NCBI GenBank assembly: GCA_030062745.1
Contig: CP099839.1
Coordinates: 20,841,324-20,905,323, forward strand
Direction: 5' to 3'
Length of the DNA stretch: 64,000 nucleotides
DNA from: Capitulum mitella
Lineage: Eukaryota > Arthropoda > Thecostraca > Pollicipedomorpha > Pollicipedidae
The translations under genes and the position numbers were made by a program. The notes beneath the pieces are model-generated. The model saw only the letters and a program-made list of their open reading frames with translations. It did not search any database and was not told the origin of the DNA. Positions 45,458-56,560 of the stretch are shown here, piece by piece (the first letter of the stretch is position 1; the number at the start of each line of letters is the position of its first letter).

Positions 45458-47142
45458 GGTAGTGGGCGGAGCCTGACTCTGAATGCAAGACTTGACATCT
45501 CCGTAGCCGCTATCCGGCGTGTTCAGTCGCTAAGCGTTTAAAAACATTGAACATGTATGCAAAGCATCATTATGTATTCTCCTATTTTGACCAGATCTTT
45601 TTCAGAAATCAGAGCGTGAGATGAAATTCTGACATTCAAGGTGTCACCGACGTAACGCCATCTTTGCTGAAATTATAAAAGAAAGAAATTAGGACACGCA
45701 CGGTCTGATGCCGACAGCAATAGCGCATTACCTAGCTCCACCTGCGTCACCATTTTCCTCAGATATACGTGTCTCGGTATCTTGTGAATGACTGAATACC
45801 TCTACACGTCATGTGACTTTGAAATGTCTTTAATCTGCAATTTGTGCACAAAAACGTTATCCCCAAGTTCTTCAAATATTGACCTTTGACGCGACCTGTG
45901 ACCTGAAAGATAACCCTGAGATGAAAATTTGGCACTCTTTGGGTCTATCGAATCTCCCTGGTGCTATCGAAGGCAGTCGATCGTAGCTCGAATCAATCGA
46001 ATCGATGGGTGCAGTTTTGAGAGGAACTGTCTTTCCTTCACAAGCGGTTTCTTAAAGGTCCCTTATTGTCTGTGACAGTCTGCCGAGACGTATACGCAAT
46101 TCCAATGGCGTGACGGGATCCAAAAGGTTACTACAGTTGCAAGTGTTATAAGCCAAAATGTCAGCTTCTGTCATGGAAGCACAAAATGTACGCCACTGGC
46201 AGCATGCAATGATGGAAATTTTGAACCAGGGAAAAGGGGAAACAGGCGCATTGTACTTTGTGGTCTTACTGTAGTACGTACCTACGGTATCTGATATAAT
46301 TTAATTCCCTTATAATGTGCATTATCCTACAATGTAATATCTTCTCTATAAGCATAAAAGGTACCGTAATTACTCCACCTTAATAGTTGCACTTTGTCGC
46401 AATGATTGTTTGTCTTTTGAGAGACATGATCTTCTTGCCTTTTTCGTTCATAAACGCCTTTTTATGTTAATGGGGCCTAAGAGATGTGGGGCGGGCTCTG
46501 CACTTCTGCACTTCTGATTATTTCAAAATCAAGAATGATAGAGCGTTGGAGCGACGCTGTGTAATATGACGTTAACTGTTTATAAAAAGTTGAATTCTTA
46601 TTCATGCAGTTCTTACCATTCATCTGGTATTCCATGCTAAACCAGGATAGGAAAGTGGTGAATGTTGTGCGGTGGAGCTGGAATTTTTGGGACCGTATCC
46701 GTCATTTATGGATGATCGAGCATGTTTTGTTGAACTATTTGTGGCCAGTACTTTTAGCCAATGGAAAATAAACCAGCAGCACATGAGTCATCACCTGAAG
46801 TTCCGGATGTTAAGAGAATCGAAAGAGGGTCACATTAATGGAAATGTGTCGTACATATCGGTAACGGATAGAGCTCTGGACAGCAGAGCTTTCAAGAACC
46901 GTGTCTGCGAGTTAAACTTTATGGGACAAAAGGTAAATAGACAGTTTAGGCAAGAAACAGTATTTTTCACGTGTTGCGCAATACCAGTAACAGCCGTATT
47001 CTGGCCGACTGCAAACTTCTATTAAGCCTGAGAGAAGATATCGGAAGCACACGTTGTTATTCGTAGTCCGCCAGCGTAAAGATGATGAAAAGGCTAGGTA
47101 AAGAATTCTTCAAAGAGAAATGGAAAAGTCGGAAAAAGCTAC
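45458..47142. other. Mostly unassigned sequence
   Basis: 45880-46020 has TGACCTTTGACG...GACCTGTGACCTGA words like those in the TTAA families, so an old copy may lie here. The plus frame 46672-47025 (first ATG at 46709) encodes about 105 residues of ordinary composition without a recognisable domain. Confidence 0.3.
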
Positions 47143-47233
47143 AGTCAATATAATACAGGCTTTTCGATAGCAACGTTCATTCTTCAGTTCGTCAGAAAGC
47201 ACGCTGCCGTCAAAACGCCTGTATTACATTGAC
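47143..47233. repeat. Short inverted-repeat unit
   Basis: GTCAATATAATACAGGC at 47143-47160 and its near-perfect complement GCCTGTATTACATTGAC at 47217-47233 enclose 56 bases. The arms extend a few bases inward (TTTT/AAAA). It may be a very small foldback element or a structured RNA segment. No target duplication is evident. Confidence 0.65.
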
Positions 47234-47373
47234 TGATAATTTCTGTTGGTTTACATTTCCGTCTCCATTTAAATATACCATTCAGTTACTTACAAAGAAT
47301 TGTATTACTTACTGACATGTTTTCCAATACACTGCAGATCACCTGGACTATCTTTTTTTCATTTCGTCCGTTG

Positions 47374-47397
47374 ATGCTATCCAATGTTGGATAGCAT
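47374..47397. repeat. Perfect 24-bp palindrome
   Basis: ATGCTATCCAA, TG, then TTGGATAGCAT: an 11-bp stem with a 2-base centre. Confidence 0.85.
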
Positions 47398-47429
47398 TGG
47401 ATATTTATATACACATTTCTTGCCGAGCC

Positions 47430-47497
47430 GGCTTCCAGATCCACCTTTCCCGGGGGTTCATGCAACCCCCACCCCTTCCAAGATTTCGAGAACTGTA

Positions 47498-47593
<96 letters not shown>
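47430..47593. repeat. A-type head fragment followed by (CA)n/(TA)n
   Basis: CCAAGATTTCGAGAACTGTA at 47478-47497 matches the A head (GAGATCTCGAGAACTAC). The sequence then runs straight into a TA/CA/TA microsatellite from 47498 to 47593. The same replacement of A interior by TA repeats is seen at 51439. Confidence 0.6.
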
Positions 47594-47871
47594 GGTAATG
47601 TAATTATGTACTCCCGCCGAAAACCGAAAGCTTAAAAACGTGTTTGGAAGGCCCTGGGTGAAACTAGAAGAAATCATTTTGGTGCTTTCAGTAGGGTGAA
47701 TATTAAGGTCAACAAGGGTTGTGTAAGGTCTCATTACCCTGTTGACATTTTGGCAAGCAAAATATAAGCAACAGAATTTGTACGTAGTTCCAAAGGAGTC
47801 TTCAGTAAAAAGAAGGCCTCATTTACCTATGTCAGGTGAAAAAGGCATCTGAGGTCAAAATTGGTCGTTTA

Positions 47872-48230
47872 ACCCTATTCAGAGCTGCGGAGGGGCGGAT
47901 TCCCCTGTTTTTTGCTCGCCATTCCCACATTTTGGGAGCTGCTTCACGAAACTTGGTGATTTTGCCTCAATATATTTTTGACATGTTATGACGAAATTTT
48001 AAAAACTCACCTCTCCAAAGGTAGTCCCAGAACACGTTTCTGAGAGGCATGTTTCAGGAATATCGCGCATTTTGGAGATGTGCACTTGTGGTTATGTGCT
48101 ATTTTCACTTGCTTTATTCTGTCACTTACATTCCAAATTATCGAAATATTTGTAGCCTGCACACTTTCAAGTATTAATAAAAAAATGTTGGTCAATGGCG
48201 GGTGCAAAAGCATGTAAAAAGGGGTATTAA
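47872..48230 (-). mobile_element. Family A 3' part, inverted
   Basis: Starts TTAACCCTATTCAGAGCTGC at 47872, followed by GGGGCGGATTCCCC and TTTTTTGCTCGCCATTC, then GCTTCACGAAACTTGGTGAT: the reverse complement of the intact copy's last 130 bases. Similarity fades after about 48230. Confidence 0.65.
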
Positions 48231-48984
48231 TATTTTCTTATTCCTAGGAATGTATTACTCATTGTGTGAATAAGACAAAGCCAATGCGTAATATAGGAAA
48301 TTTTCTCTTAATTTACGCGTACAATTTACCTTAATGTACTGACAGGGGCGCCTCCAGGCGTCAGTTTTCAGGTGAATATTTTGTCCAACAGCATGTTCAG
48401 TGGGCCTAACAGATATCTGTATCTGTGTGATTGGTTTCGTTAGCTCCACATATACTACTCGATCAGATGCCATATATTTCAGTAAAGATAAAAGTCAGAG
48501 ACGGCCCCAGGCTGAATTAAAAGGCATTTTATTTCTTTTTGTTTCGGGAAAGATTATGACTTGGTTTATGAACTAAGTAAAGCTTTCACCTTGTAGTTAT
48601 TGACCCCTCTTTTCTGACACCGAGATCCAGCTATGAGAATCTGCTATTTATATAATGCAGTATGTGGCACATATAGGAATGTTTTCCAAACACTTGTAAG
48701 TTCGCCAGACTCAAAAATTGTTCTGGAATGAATTAACATCTCCCAAAAAACCTGTACCCCTTTCCATGTACGCCTATTAATTTTGAAAATCAGCCTCTGC
48801 CTAACCTATGTCATAGACCTGTCAGCTGTTGGTAGCATGGCATGAAGTAGAACAAAATCGGTTGTAAAATGTGGCCAGAAAGATCGTATAAGCAAACACC
48901 GATTTATACCTTAATTTTGGTCCTTCTATTCCACTTTTCAGAATTTCCAACATTCTTTTTTAGAAACGTAGATGTCGCTACATC
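48231..48984. other. Unassigned sequence
   Basis: No gene recognised. Confidence 0.3.
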
Positions 48985-49110
48985 CTATCAAACACCGTTT
49001 TCCGCCAGGAAATCGGACAAACAGGTTTCGAGATAGCAAGGGAGGGGCAGAATCTGCCCTCCTCCCAGCACGGAATCGTATGTAGCGGACAGGAGGTGGG
49101 AATAGGGCCG
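48985..49110 (+). mobile_element. A-like 3' end
   Basis: GGAAATCGGACAAACAGG, GAGATAGCAAGGGAGGGGC, AATCTGCCCTCCTCCCAG, and a terminal GGGAATAGGG correspond to an A-type 3' end. It abuts the B copy that follows. Confidence 0.5.
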
Positions 49111-50325
49111 ACCCCCTCGGCCCCGACGGGTTCGTGTTGTGACGGGGGGCTGTTGGCGGCCCCTGTGCGGTTTTTAAACATTGTGAGAGAACGAACAGAC
49201 ACAGCGTCACGAAATTTTGCGTACCTTTGCTTGGCCCTTTCTTGTGCCAAAGTTTCTATCTTGGTGCAAGTCAGGCCTCTGACGTAGGTCAGGTTAAGTA
49301 AAGCCAAAAACGTTTAGCCTTCGTAACTAAAAAAGGTACCAAAACAAAACTTTCTGGGATTAAAAATCATGACAAAGAAAACGAACCTGCCATGTCAGAT
49401 TTTTCAGAAATTTCCAGGTCATTGACCTAAGGTCACGCCTATTTTCAGTATGCGTCGTTTCTTGTGGAAATTGACGGAATTCTTCCGACGTTTTGGATAT
49501 GAGGTGATGGAGATTTCCAATTGTCGTCATTTGGCAAAATCTCATTGATCTCCAGCCATTGACTTAGGGACAGGTCATCGATAATTGCTATGACAAAAAA
49601 CATGTATTCACCTCAAAATGGACAATGAATGACTTGAAACGAGTAAAAAAGGTCAGAGATGGCTCTAAAAACAAACAAAAATAAAAAATAGTAGTAGAAG
49701 CAATAAGTTAGAAAAACTACAAAAGATGCATCTTGGAAATAAACAGGCTTGAGCGAATAAAGTTCCGTTGAATGTGTCTATTAACAGCTTTATTTTAAAA
49801 AAAATGTAATTTCGTAAATCACAACACGAACCCCTAGCAACAACAAACGCAAATTGGTAAGACCTGTTTTATCAAAATAAAGGAACGAAAAATTAGTATA
49901 TGTCAGTGCCATTATGTTCTCGGCGTCGGCACCCGCGGCGTCGTGGTGCAAAAAATCGTATTTTAGCATGGCATTTCCCCGTAAATATTCAACAAATTGG
50001 AGGACTTAGATGTGTGTCAGCATATCTGGACACTTATCTATTCGTTGATACCTTTAATTCTTATTTATTAATCACTACAATGAAGATTTAGGGCGTTTCT
50101 CGGATCCATGTATGCATGTATCCATGTCGGAAAAGACATACATAGGGCATAAATTGGCTCAAATATGCTCTAAAAATAATCAGGTTTAGACCTTTTCTTG
50201 TCAAGAACTTTCTGACGGTATTGTTATTTTTTTATCGTGTGGCCAATGTTTTGCGAGTTAGAAGACATGTAGCCCCCATTCAGTTGAGCGTGCATGGTGC
50301 CGACTGCCAGTCGGGTGCAAGTTAA
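49111..50325 (+). mobile_element. Family B copy 3 (diverged)
   Basis: Shares the B order: GACGGGTTC...GGGGGGCTGTTGGCGGCCCC, TTGTGAGAGAACGAACAGAC, CAGCGTCACGAAATTTTGCG, GTAGGTCAGGTTAAG, CCATTGACTTAGGGACAGGTCA, TTTATCAAAATAAAGGAACG, and GAGTTAGAAGACA, ending AGTCGGGTGCAAGTTAAG with TTAA at 50322-50325. It is clearly older than copies 1 and 2. The left TTAA is lost (reads CCGA). Confidence 0.65.
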
Positions 50326-51057
50326 GGCAAAACTAAAAATGAGGGATTTCTCTGGCACCGCTAAAACCGTTGGTAACACTGCGGAAATGTATATTCAGTG
50401 GCCCACCATTGGCTGGAGGTAAATATTACCCCCATGAATATTCCGAAACCAACTGCCGTGCAACCTCAGAACAAATCGAATTTTTTGCTGCAAGCGAAAA
50501 TGAAGGTCACAGGTCAAGGTCATGGGACTAAACAGGGCAATATTACCTAACCTCATGCTAGCGTCATGGAAGCAAATAGCACAGGGTGAAAATTGTCTGA
50601 GTTCCCTATGCAGTTGGGTTCGCAATGGAGTTTCTTGATCGGTACAGAAATTTCATATCATTGTCCTGGTGGTGAAAGATCAAGGGCATATCAGGCCAAG
50701 ATCGTGAAATGTTTGTATCTCAGAAACCAATGAACGGTTGTGAATGGATTCAGTCGCAACGATCGTTCTCTGATGTGCGATTTCGCCACAAACACCATCA
50801 TTGAAAATGGCGATGTATTGCTTGGTTTAGCACTATGGCTAGTACACCCAGCGCAGAGACGGCCGCAAACTCAGTTAAGCTTTCGAAGGGACACATTTTG
50901 TATTCGTATAGCCACGCATCGGCCAAAGGCCGATGTGTGGCTTTCTAGACCGTAAACAATTTTGTATTTTTATATAACCACCTACAGAAAAATTCCGAGA
51001 TAGCGTTTTGATACCAATGATATCAAGTTATCTTTTGACTTTCAAAAAACAGCAATT
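50326..51057. other. Unassigned sequence with a strong hairpin
   Basis: 50500-50525 holds GGTCACAGGTCAAGGTCATG. A 15-bp hairpin lies at 50910-50942. No gene is recognised. Confidence 0.35.
50910..50942. repeat. 15-bp hairpin with 3-base loop
   Basis: AGCCACGCATCGGCC (50910-50924), loop AAA, then GGCCGATGTGTGGCT (50928-50942): 14 Watson-Crick pairs and one G-T. It is flanked by two similar 20-mers (TTTTGTATTCGTATAGCCAC and TTTTGTATTTTTATATAACC). Confidence 0.85.
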
Positions 51058-51435
51058 ATTGACCCTATTCCCGTACACATAACAAAGCGCTTTCCATACA
51101 CATAACAAAGAGCTATGGGGGAGGAGCGGCGGAGGTTGTTGGGGACCCCTATGAGATCTCGAGAACTACCTGTCCGATCTGATCGCAAGGAACGGCAATC
51201 GATTTCCTATGATGTAAGCTAAATTTTTATAAAACTAAGTTTTGAAAATTTTGCAGGGTTGGATACAGGGACACAAAAGTCAGAAAGAGGACTTTTTTAT
51301 TTGCTATAACTCCGACGTTTATGGGTTGCTTTTGTTGCCACTATCTTGAATTCAGAGCTAATCGGTGGGACTTTTTCCTTTGACTGGCAAGTTTACAGTT
51401 CTGAGAAAATCCATCGAGGTTCACATGTCTAAAAT

Positions 51436-51473
<38 letters not shown>

Positions 51474-51512
51474 TAGATATAGATATACATATACATATAC
51501 ATATACATATAG

Positions 51513-51561
<49 letters not shown>

Positions 51562-51900
51562 GAATTGGCATAAAAAGGCAAGATTCTTTTTTTGGCCTGC
51601 ACGAGTCCTATTATACTTTAGAAGCAGAAATGGTATTACATTGTATGTGTAATGTTGGCACAGGTGGCGCCAGGGGCATGAAAAGGGGAGGACATGGTTG
51701 CATGTTCATCAAGTCAGCTTACGACCTTTTACCTAAAATGATGATAAAAATAATTGTGGAGCCTTGGTCTGTATGACGAAATTACGTACCGTTAATCGAA
51801 TTTCATCCGGTTCAGGACAGTCGTGATCAACACAGGTCAGCATTTAAAGTGAATGTATTCGGTGAAAATGGAGCGCAACATAATCTGGTGCGCTGTTAGT
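51058..51900 (+). mobile_element. Family A copy carrying a TA microsatellite
   Basis: Starts ATTGACCCTATTCCCGTAC and follows A: GAGATCTCGAGAACTACC, GCAAGGAACGGCAATCGATT, GGTTGGATACAGGG, TATAACTCCGACGTTTATGG, then after the TA tract (51439-51559) GTAATGTTGGCACAGGTGGC and GCCAGGGGCATGAAAAGG. A 24-base duplication of ACACATAACAAAG words lies near the left end. The 3' third is missing. Confidence 0.68.
51439..51559. repeat. (TA)n with ATAGAT/ATACAT units
   Basis: TA repeat interrupted by ATAGAT and ATACAT hexamers, inside a family A copy. Confidence 0.95.
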
Positions 51901-52580
51901 GGCCAGGATGATCTTAAGTACCCGTAAGTCAAATGACGTAGTGAGGTCACCAGAGGCCATCCGACAACCGAGCCCAACAAAATGCATCGTCACAAATTTA
52001 ACTGAAACCAATTGGGTAGACCTCGGAAAAGGCAGGAATGTTACGTCTTAGGAATGTTACTAATTGACCTAGGGTGACCTCAGTTTACCTGCCCTAGATT
52101 GCCTATGCTCTGAGACACCTGCATTTATCATGGAGGCAAAGTCCCTATAAACTTCCCGTGAACATTCCTTTACAGAATGCCAGATTTTTAATACCTGAAC
52201 TCGGTTTACTTTGATTCAGCATACCTGGGTCGTTGCTTTTTCGGAATAAATACACCGTCTTGTTGACTAACGCACCGCAACACGTCTGGGATCTGGGTGA
52301 ATAAATCTACAGGAAAAAATGATATCACATTTGATTTTGGCTTACTTCAATTGACCTTATCCAGACTACCTGCGGCTTTGGACCGTACATCTACAGGATG
52401 ATAGGGTGACACCCTTTAATGTTTCGTAACTGGCTCTCCAGAACCTCTTTCATACCCAACATAGTCCCCGTCGCACGACCCGATACGGGTGCTGTCGTCC
52501 AACGCGGGCAGTAAAGGTCGGCAGCGCTTCCATCCTCTTGGAGTTCGCCGGGCTGTAGTGAAAAATGTTACAAACCTGTT
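51901..52580 (+). repeat. Family D copy
   Basis: Same order as 4480-5190: CAACAAAATGCATCG, CCAATTGGGTAGACCTCGG, GTTACGTCTTAGGAATG, GACCTCAGTTTACCTGCC, GAATGCCAGATTTTTAATAC, GACCTTATCCAGACTACCTG, CGTAACTGGCTCTCCAG, the CpG-rich 3' module (CGACCCGATACGGGTGC, GGCAGTAAAGGTCGGCAGC, TTCGCCGGGCTGTAG) and a GTTTTAAAATG end. Confidence 0.65.
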
Positions 52581-53269
52581 TTAAAATGTTAGGCGGCAAA
52601 ACAAGCACACATTCACAAGTTCTTCATCAGACAGACAAAGCCTCAGCGCTCCATCTATATCACCGCGGAAGCTGCATGTGAAAAGATGAGGGATGCGGTA
52701 TTCTCCCCTCCCCCACCAGCACGCGTGCTTAACTGTAAATAAAGGACGATTTCCTTCTGCGTGGTAGTTCATGTCGCACCCTGGAGGTGGGTGCCGAGTT
52801 GATCCCAAAGATGGGTTCGCTGGGCAATTCGGTGGTCGGCGTAGTGGGTGCTGGCGTGTTGAACGTGCACTGGCGCCGCTGCTTCGCTCTCGGGGAGACC
52901 TGGCTGTCGGCGGCGGACGTCACAGTGTCTGCAGCTGGTGGCTGCTGACGTTTTTGGCTGTCGTTTGTGCGTCGGGTCGGCGGGGAGGGGTTGCACCGGG
53001 CGGGGTGCTGTGGTCCTGCAGACGGCCTGCTTTGCCTGTTGACGTTGGCAGAGGAGGCGACGCTGCCGGTATTTTCACAGAGCACAATAAAGCTCTCCTT
53101 TTGTCCGCCCTATCAGTGGGGCGCAACCGCCGTCCGACAATCCAGGTGTGGCGGCGTGGCGCCATCGGCCTCCGCCACGCGGCCCCGGCTGTCGTTAGCT
53201 AATGACGCCGCGGGCAGACGGCGGTAATGGCGCAGGGGACGGGGCACACCGCTCGATTAGCTGATCGCC
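52581..53269. other. CpG-rich block
   Basis: GC-rich from about 52770. Frames are open on both strands. The minus-strand frame 52729-53085 is Pro/Thr/Ser/Arg-rich without a recognisable domain. Confidence 0.4.
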
Positions 53270-53426
53270 CACGACTCCCGGCCACCTCCCGGTGATCGCG
53301 CACCTGCGTCCCTGGCCGACACAGCCCCCAGCCACCCCCCGGTGACCGCACGCCCGCGGCCCCGGTCATCACAACTTCCGGCCGCCTCCCGGTGATCGCA
53401 CACCTGCGGCCCCGGCCATCACGGCA
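53270..53426 (+). repeat. 50-bp GC-rich tandem repeat, three units
   Basis: GCCACCTCCCGGTGATCGCG at 53281, GCCACCCCCCGGTGACCGCA at 53331 and GCCGCCTCCCGGTGATCGCA at 53381 are exactly 50 bases apart, each followed by C(A/G)C-CTGCG-like text and CCCTGGCC/CCCCGG. Confidence 0.88.
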
Positions 53427-54823
53427 CTAAGCTGTTCTGCGTGACACGGAGCAGTCACGATCACGGTCACGGTCGCCGTCACACGCAGGATTCTGTCGTT
53501 CACCCGACTGGTCAGACCGAATGGATTCCACCTGTCTGACCAATTCGATATTCAACACTGATATCCAACAGGCTTGATCCTAACCCTTGACCTACGCTGG
53601 AGTTCGATTCACTCCTACCCTCATGGAGTTTCCGTGCACAGTGCTGGAACCGTACGGAACTGCTGCATGTTACTTCGGGTACCTGATTTCTTTCCATTTC
53701 TGCACTTTTTATGGTCTACTCTGATCTTAGGCCAAGCCAGGTTACGAAGATAAAAGGTCGGTTTTCTTAGGCATGTTCTACAATCTTGCTGTCGTTTCTG
53801 AAAACTAGCGCACCGCTCGTTTAACGGGAAATCAAAGCTCGAACACAGCACGACCAGACGGGTTACGTCATGCCATCTTGTGATCTTTCGAACGTGAAGT
53901 ACGTTTATGGTCCTGTTTGACTTTGTGGGTGATACTGAACATTTCTAACATGACAGAGGAAATACCGAAGGCAGTGGTTTTGAAGGTCACTGAAACAAAC
54001 ACAGACGGTTTTGCAAAGAAGTTATCGAGTCCTAGAGGGCATTGGTTAATGTTTGCAAAGTAAAACGTTATCTACTCTGCAACGGAAACATATTTTATAC
54101 CGATGAAACGAAGTTTTAGAACACAAGATGCCTCAGCTGGGAAAATCATGGTGTTATGATCATTGGGGATGTTCGTCGGAAACAGAATTATGACATTGGT
54201 AAAAGTTTAAAATGCGCTGTGGTATGTCATGTAACTACCTCGATTACTTGGCTTCATCCATAGCTTAACAACGGTTATCCTTGACCAAATATTGTTAGCA
54301 CACTGGAACTTGCAACCTTGCCTGCCGTCTAGAAACCATTTTTTCTTTACAGGAAAGAAGACATGAGCCAGTTCCTTACTTTTGCGCATGGGAAGCCACT
54401 CAAGCGTATTTAATGCAGTGGGAAGGGTGCGCGTTGTAGATGTTTTTGTAAACGTTGTAGGTGTTGATGTTTCGTTCCATAGGTCTGTTTCGGTCTGCAG
54501 GATGTCTGAATATGTTATGAGGTGTAGATGGAGGGCATGTTGTATGCAGTGTGCGAAAAAATCAGTGCCGACTGAAAGGCAGACAGATATTTTTCTTGAT
54601 CTTTGCTCTCAGAAAGAATGTAAGTTGGAGCCTCATATTTCATGAACACTGCATGTTGCCTATGAACAGTGAGTTATTTAACTGCCTACAGCACATACAT
54701 TTTCTTCTTCGTTGTCATTCCATCCATTATGAATGGTCTGGAGCGAAAATGGGATGTGCGTCTGTACTACATCCGAGCGGGCTATTTGTTGGCAATGAGC
54801 GCAAACGACAGCAGTCACTGTAA
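53427..54823. other. Mostly unassigned sequence
   Basis: 53920-54000 (GACTTTGTGGGTGATACTGA, ACATGACAGAGGAAATACCG, TTTTGAAGGTCA) resembles 60495-60570, suggesting a further dispersed repeat. No gene is recognised. Confidence 0.3.
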
Positions 54824-55081
54824 TCACAATTCCTTGTCATCAAAAACTGCATCTCGAACTGATGGCGTTGCTTGTGCTTCGACGCAAGTCTGGTCAAGAA
54901 AAACTAAGCGAAATGCTGTGTTACGCTTTTCCAACTCCACCAGCACAGCGGCTGTTTTAAAGTGGATGGACGGGAACTTTTCCCTTCGTTGTTTCAGTGT
55001 TCTCCACTTCTCCAACGGAGTGATTTCTTGCGGCAAAAAGACACTCCCATTTACTACCAATGCCTGTTTTTCTCCGTCTGA
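54824..55081 (-). CDS. Possible minus-strand exon, unknown product
   Basis: The frame ends at a stop at 54824 and reads ...GEKQALVVNGSVFLPQEITP, LEKWRTLKQRREKFPSIHFK, TAAVLVELEKRNTAFRLVFL, DQTCVEAQATPSVRDAVFDD. Composition is balanced and charged, unlike the low-complexity frames elsewhere. An acceptor-like TATTTCTCAG lies just upstream (around 55080), and the frame stays open to about 55160. I recognise no family. It could be a true terminal exon, a transposase fragment or chance. It does not start with a convincing ATG, so the stated upstream limit is only the possible acceptor. Confidence 0.22.
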   Translation of the reverse strand, partial: SDGEKQALVVNGSVFLPQEITPLEKWRTLKQRREKFPSIHFKTAAVLVELEKRNTAFRLVFLDQTCVEAQATPSVRDAVFDDKEL

Positions 55082-55511
55082 GAAATAGCCGGCACGCCCA
55101 GCGCTGGAGGAGGAGCTTCGTCGTTGCGGCCGTTCTCGGTTCCTCGGTAAACGCTGCCTCTGTCAGGCCCTCTCGGTCCACCAGCGAACACTGCCGCTGT
55201 CAGGCCTCTCTCGGCCCAGCAGCGAACGCTGCCGCCGCCAGCGCGCGCTGCTTATTGGATGGCAGGAGGCGGAACAGCAGCCGTCATATTGCAGCCGGCG
55301 TCGGCTACGACCGCAGGTGACGTCTGGCATCTGCCGGGCGGCGCGGCCCGACTGGCTGTCATCTGGCAGCGCGGGCTGGGGGCCGTCCACTGGGCCACTG
55401 GACTGGCTAGGTCGCCAGGTGGCTGGACCGTGACCCGCCAATGGACGACCGGACGGTGGTATGTTTACTGGAGGGCCGGACCATGGTCTCTGCACTGAAC
55501 GACTGAATCGA
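55082..55511. other. CpG-rich block
   Basis: GC-rich. Near 55160-55240 the phrase TCAGGCC(C)TCTCGG followed by CCAGCGAACxCTGCCGC is repeated twice, a short tandem duplication of about 48 bases. No domain was found in any frame. Confidence 0.4.
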
Positions 55512-55698
<187 letters not shown>

Positions 55699-56019
55699 CG
55701 TCCCTGCAGCTCTGCCGTCAGCTTTATAGAAGCGTGCAGCCTCTGCTCCTGCAGTCGCGCTCGGCCCGGGTCGGCCCGCCCTGGCACGTAAATCCCGTTT
55801 GGACGCCGGCCGGCGGCCGTGCGCGTGTTTTAGTGGCCGACCTGTGACGCTGCCAGCGTCGGCCGGTGGCCAGGTAATGGCTGGCCGCCGCCACCTGATT
55901 GGATCGAACCTCTCAGCTGAATTGACCGGCTCCCGGCTGGGCTCACGGGGAAGCAGTGGCTCGCTGCTCTCAGACGCTGCCTGGCTCTGCCAGACCTGCA
56001 GCCGAACTGTCTGGCCCCG
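55699..56019. other. CpG-rich block, continued
   Basis: GC-rich spacer between the TC tract and the 33-bp minisatellite. No gene is recognised. Confidence 0.4.
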
Positions 56020-56345
56020 ACACGCTGTCTGACTCCGAGAATCAAGCACCAGCTGGGCTGTCTGGCTCCGACAGTCCAGCACCAACTACGCTGTCTGGCT
56101 CCGGCAATCCAGTACTAGCTGCGCTATCTGGTTCTGACAGTCCAGCACCAGCTGCGCTGTCTGGCTCCGACAGTCCAGCACCAACTGCGCTGTCTGGCTC
56201 CGACAGTCCAGCATCAACTACGCTGTCTAGCTCCGACAGTCCAGCACCAGCTGCGCTGTCTGGCTCCGACAGTCCAGTACCAGTTGCGCTGTCTGGCTCC
56301 AACAGTCCAGCACCAGCTGCGCTGTCTGGCTCCGAACAGTCCAGC
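56020..56345 (+). repeat. 33-bp minisatellite
   Basis: About ten units of CGCTGTCTGGCTCCGACAGT followed by CCAGCACCAGCTG. Being 33 bp it encodes an 11-residue repeat (ALSGSDSPAPA) in one frame, ended by a stop at 56364. A mirrored frame is open on the other strand, so coding is not implied. Each unit contains CTGTC...GACAG dyad symmetry. Confidence 0.9.
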
Positions 56346-56399
56346 GGCCGCAGCTGCATTGTTTAACCACTATATCCGTCCAGCAACTCATCTGTAGGA

Positions 56400-56560
56400 C
56401 TTGGACCCTATTTTCATACGGGGGGGGGGGCGATTTGACCCCCGAGTTTTTTCCAACGCTAAATGGCTCCCGAGCTAAGTTTTCTCCTTTACCCATCGCG
56501 CTAAAATTTGGTGACTTGATACGTTGTCTTCTTTACCACACATTACCTCAAAGTCGTCTA
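56400..56560 (-). mobile_element. Family A 3' terminus, inverted
   Basis: ACCCTATTTTCATACGGGGG, GGGGGCGATTTGACCCCC, GAGTTTTTTCC and AAATTTGGTGACTTGATACG match the reverse complement of the A 3' end. The TTAA is altered. Confidence 0.58.

Noticed and set aside
46672-47025. 117-residue plus-strand frame
   Set aside because: The first ATG is internal, there is no motif or paralogue, and composition alone is not enough.
50910-50948. Helitron 3' terminus
   Set aside because: CTAG comes only two bases after the stem and is followed by A rather than T; no 5' TC end was found.
55956-56366. 136-residue Ser/Pro/Ala repeat protein (ALSGSDSPAPA units)
   Set aside because: The repeat is 33 bp so one phase stays open by arithmetic; the opposite strand is open too. 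It could be coding but nothing supports it.
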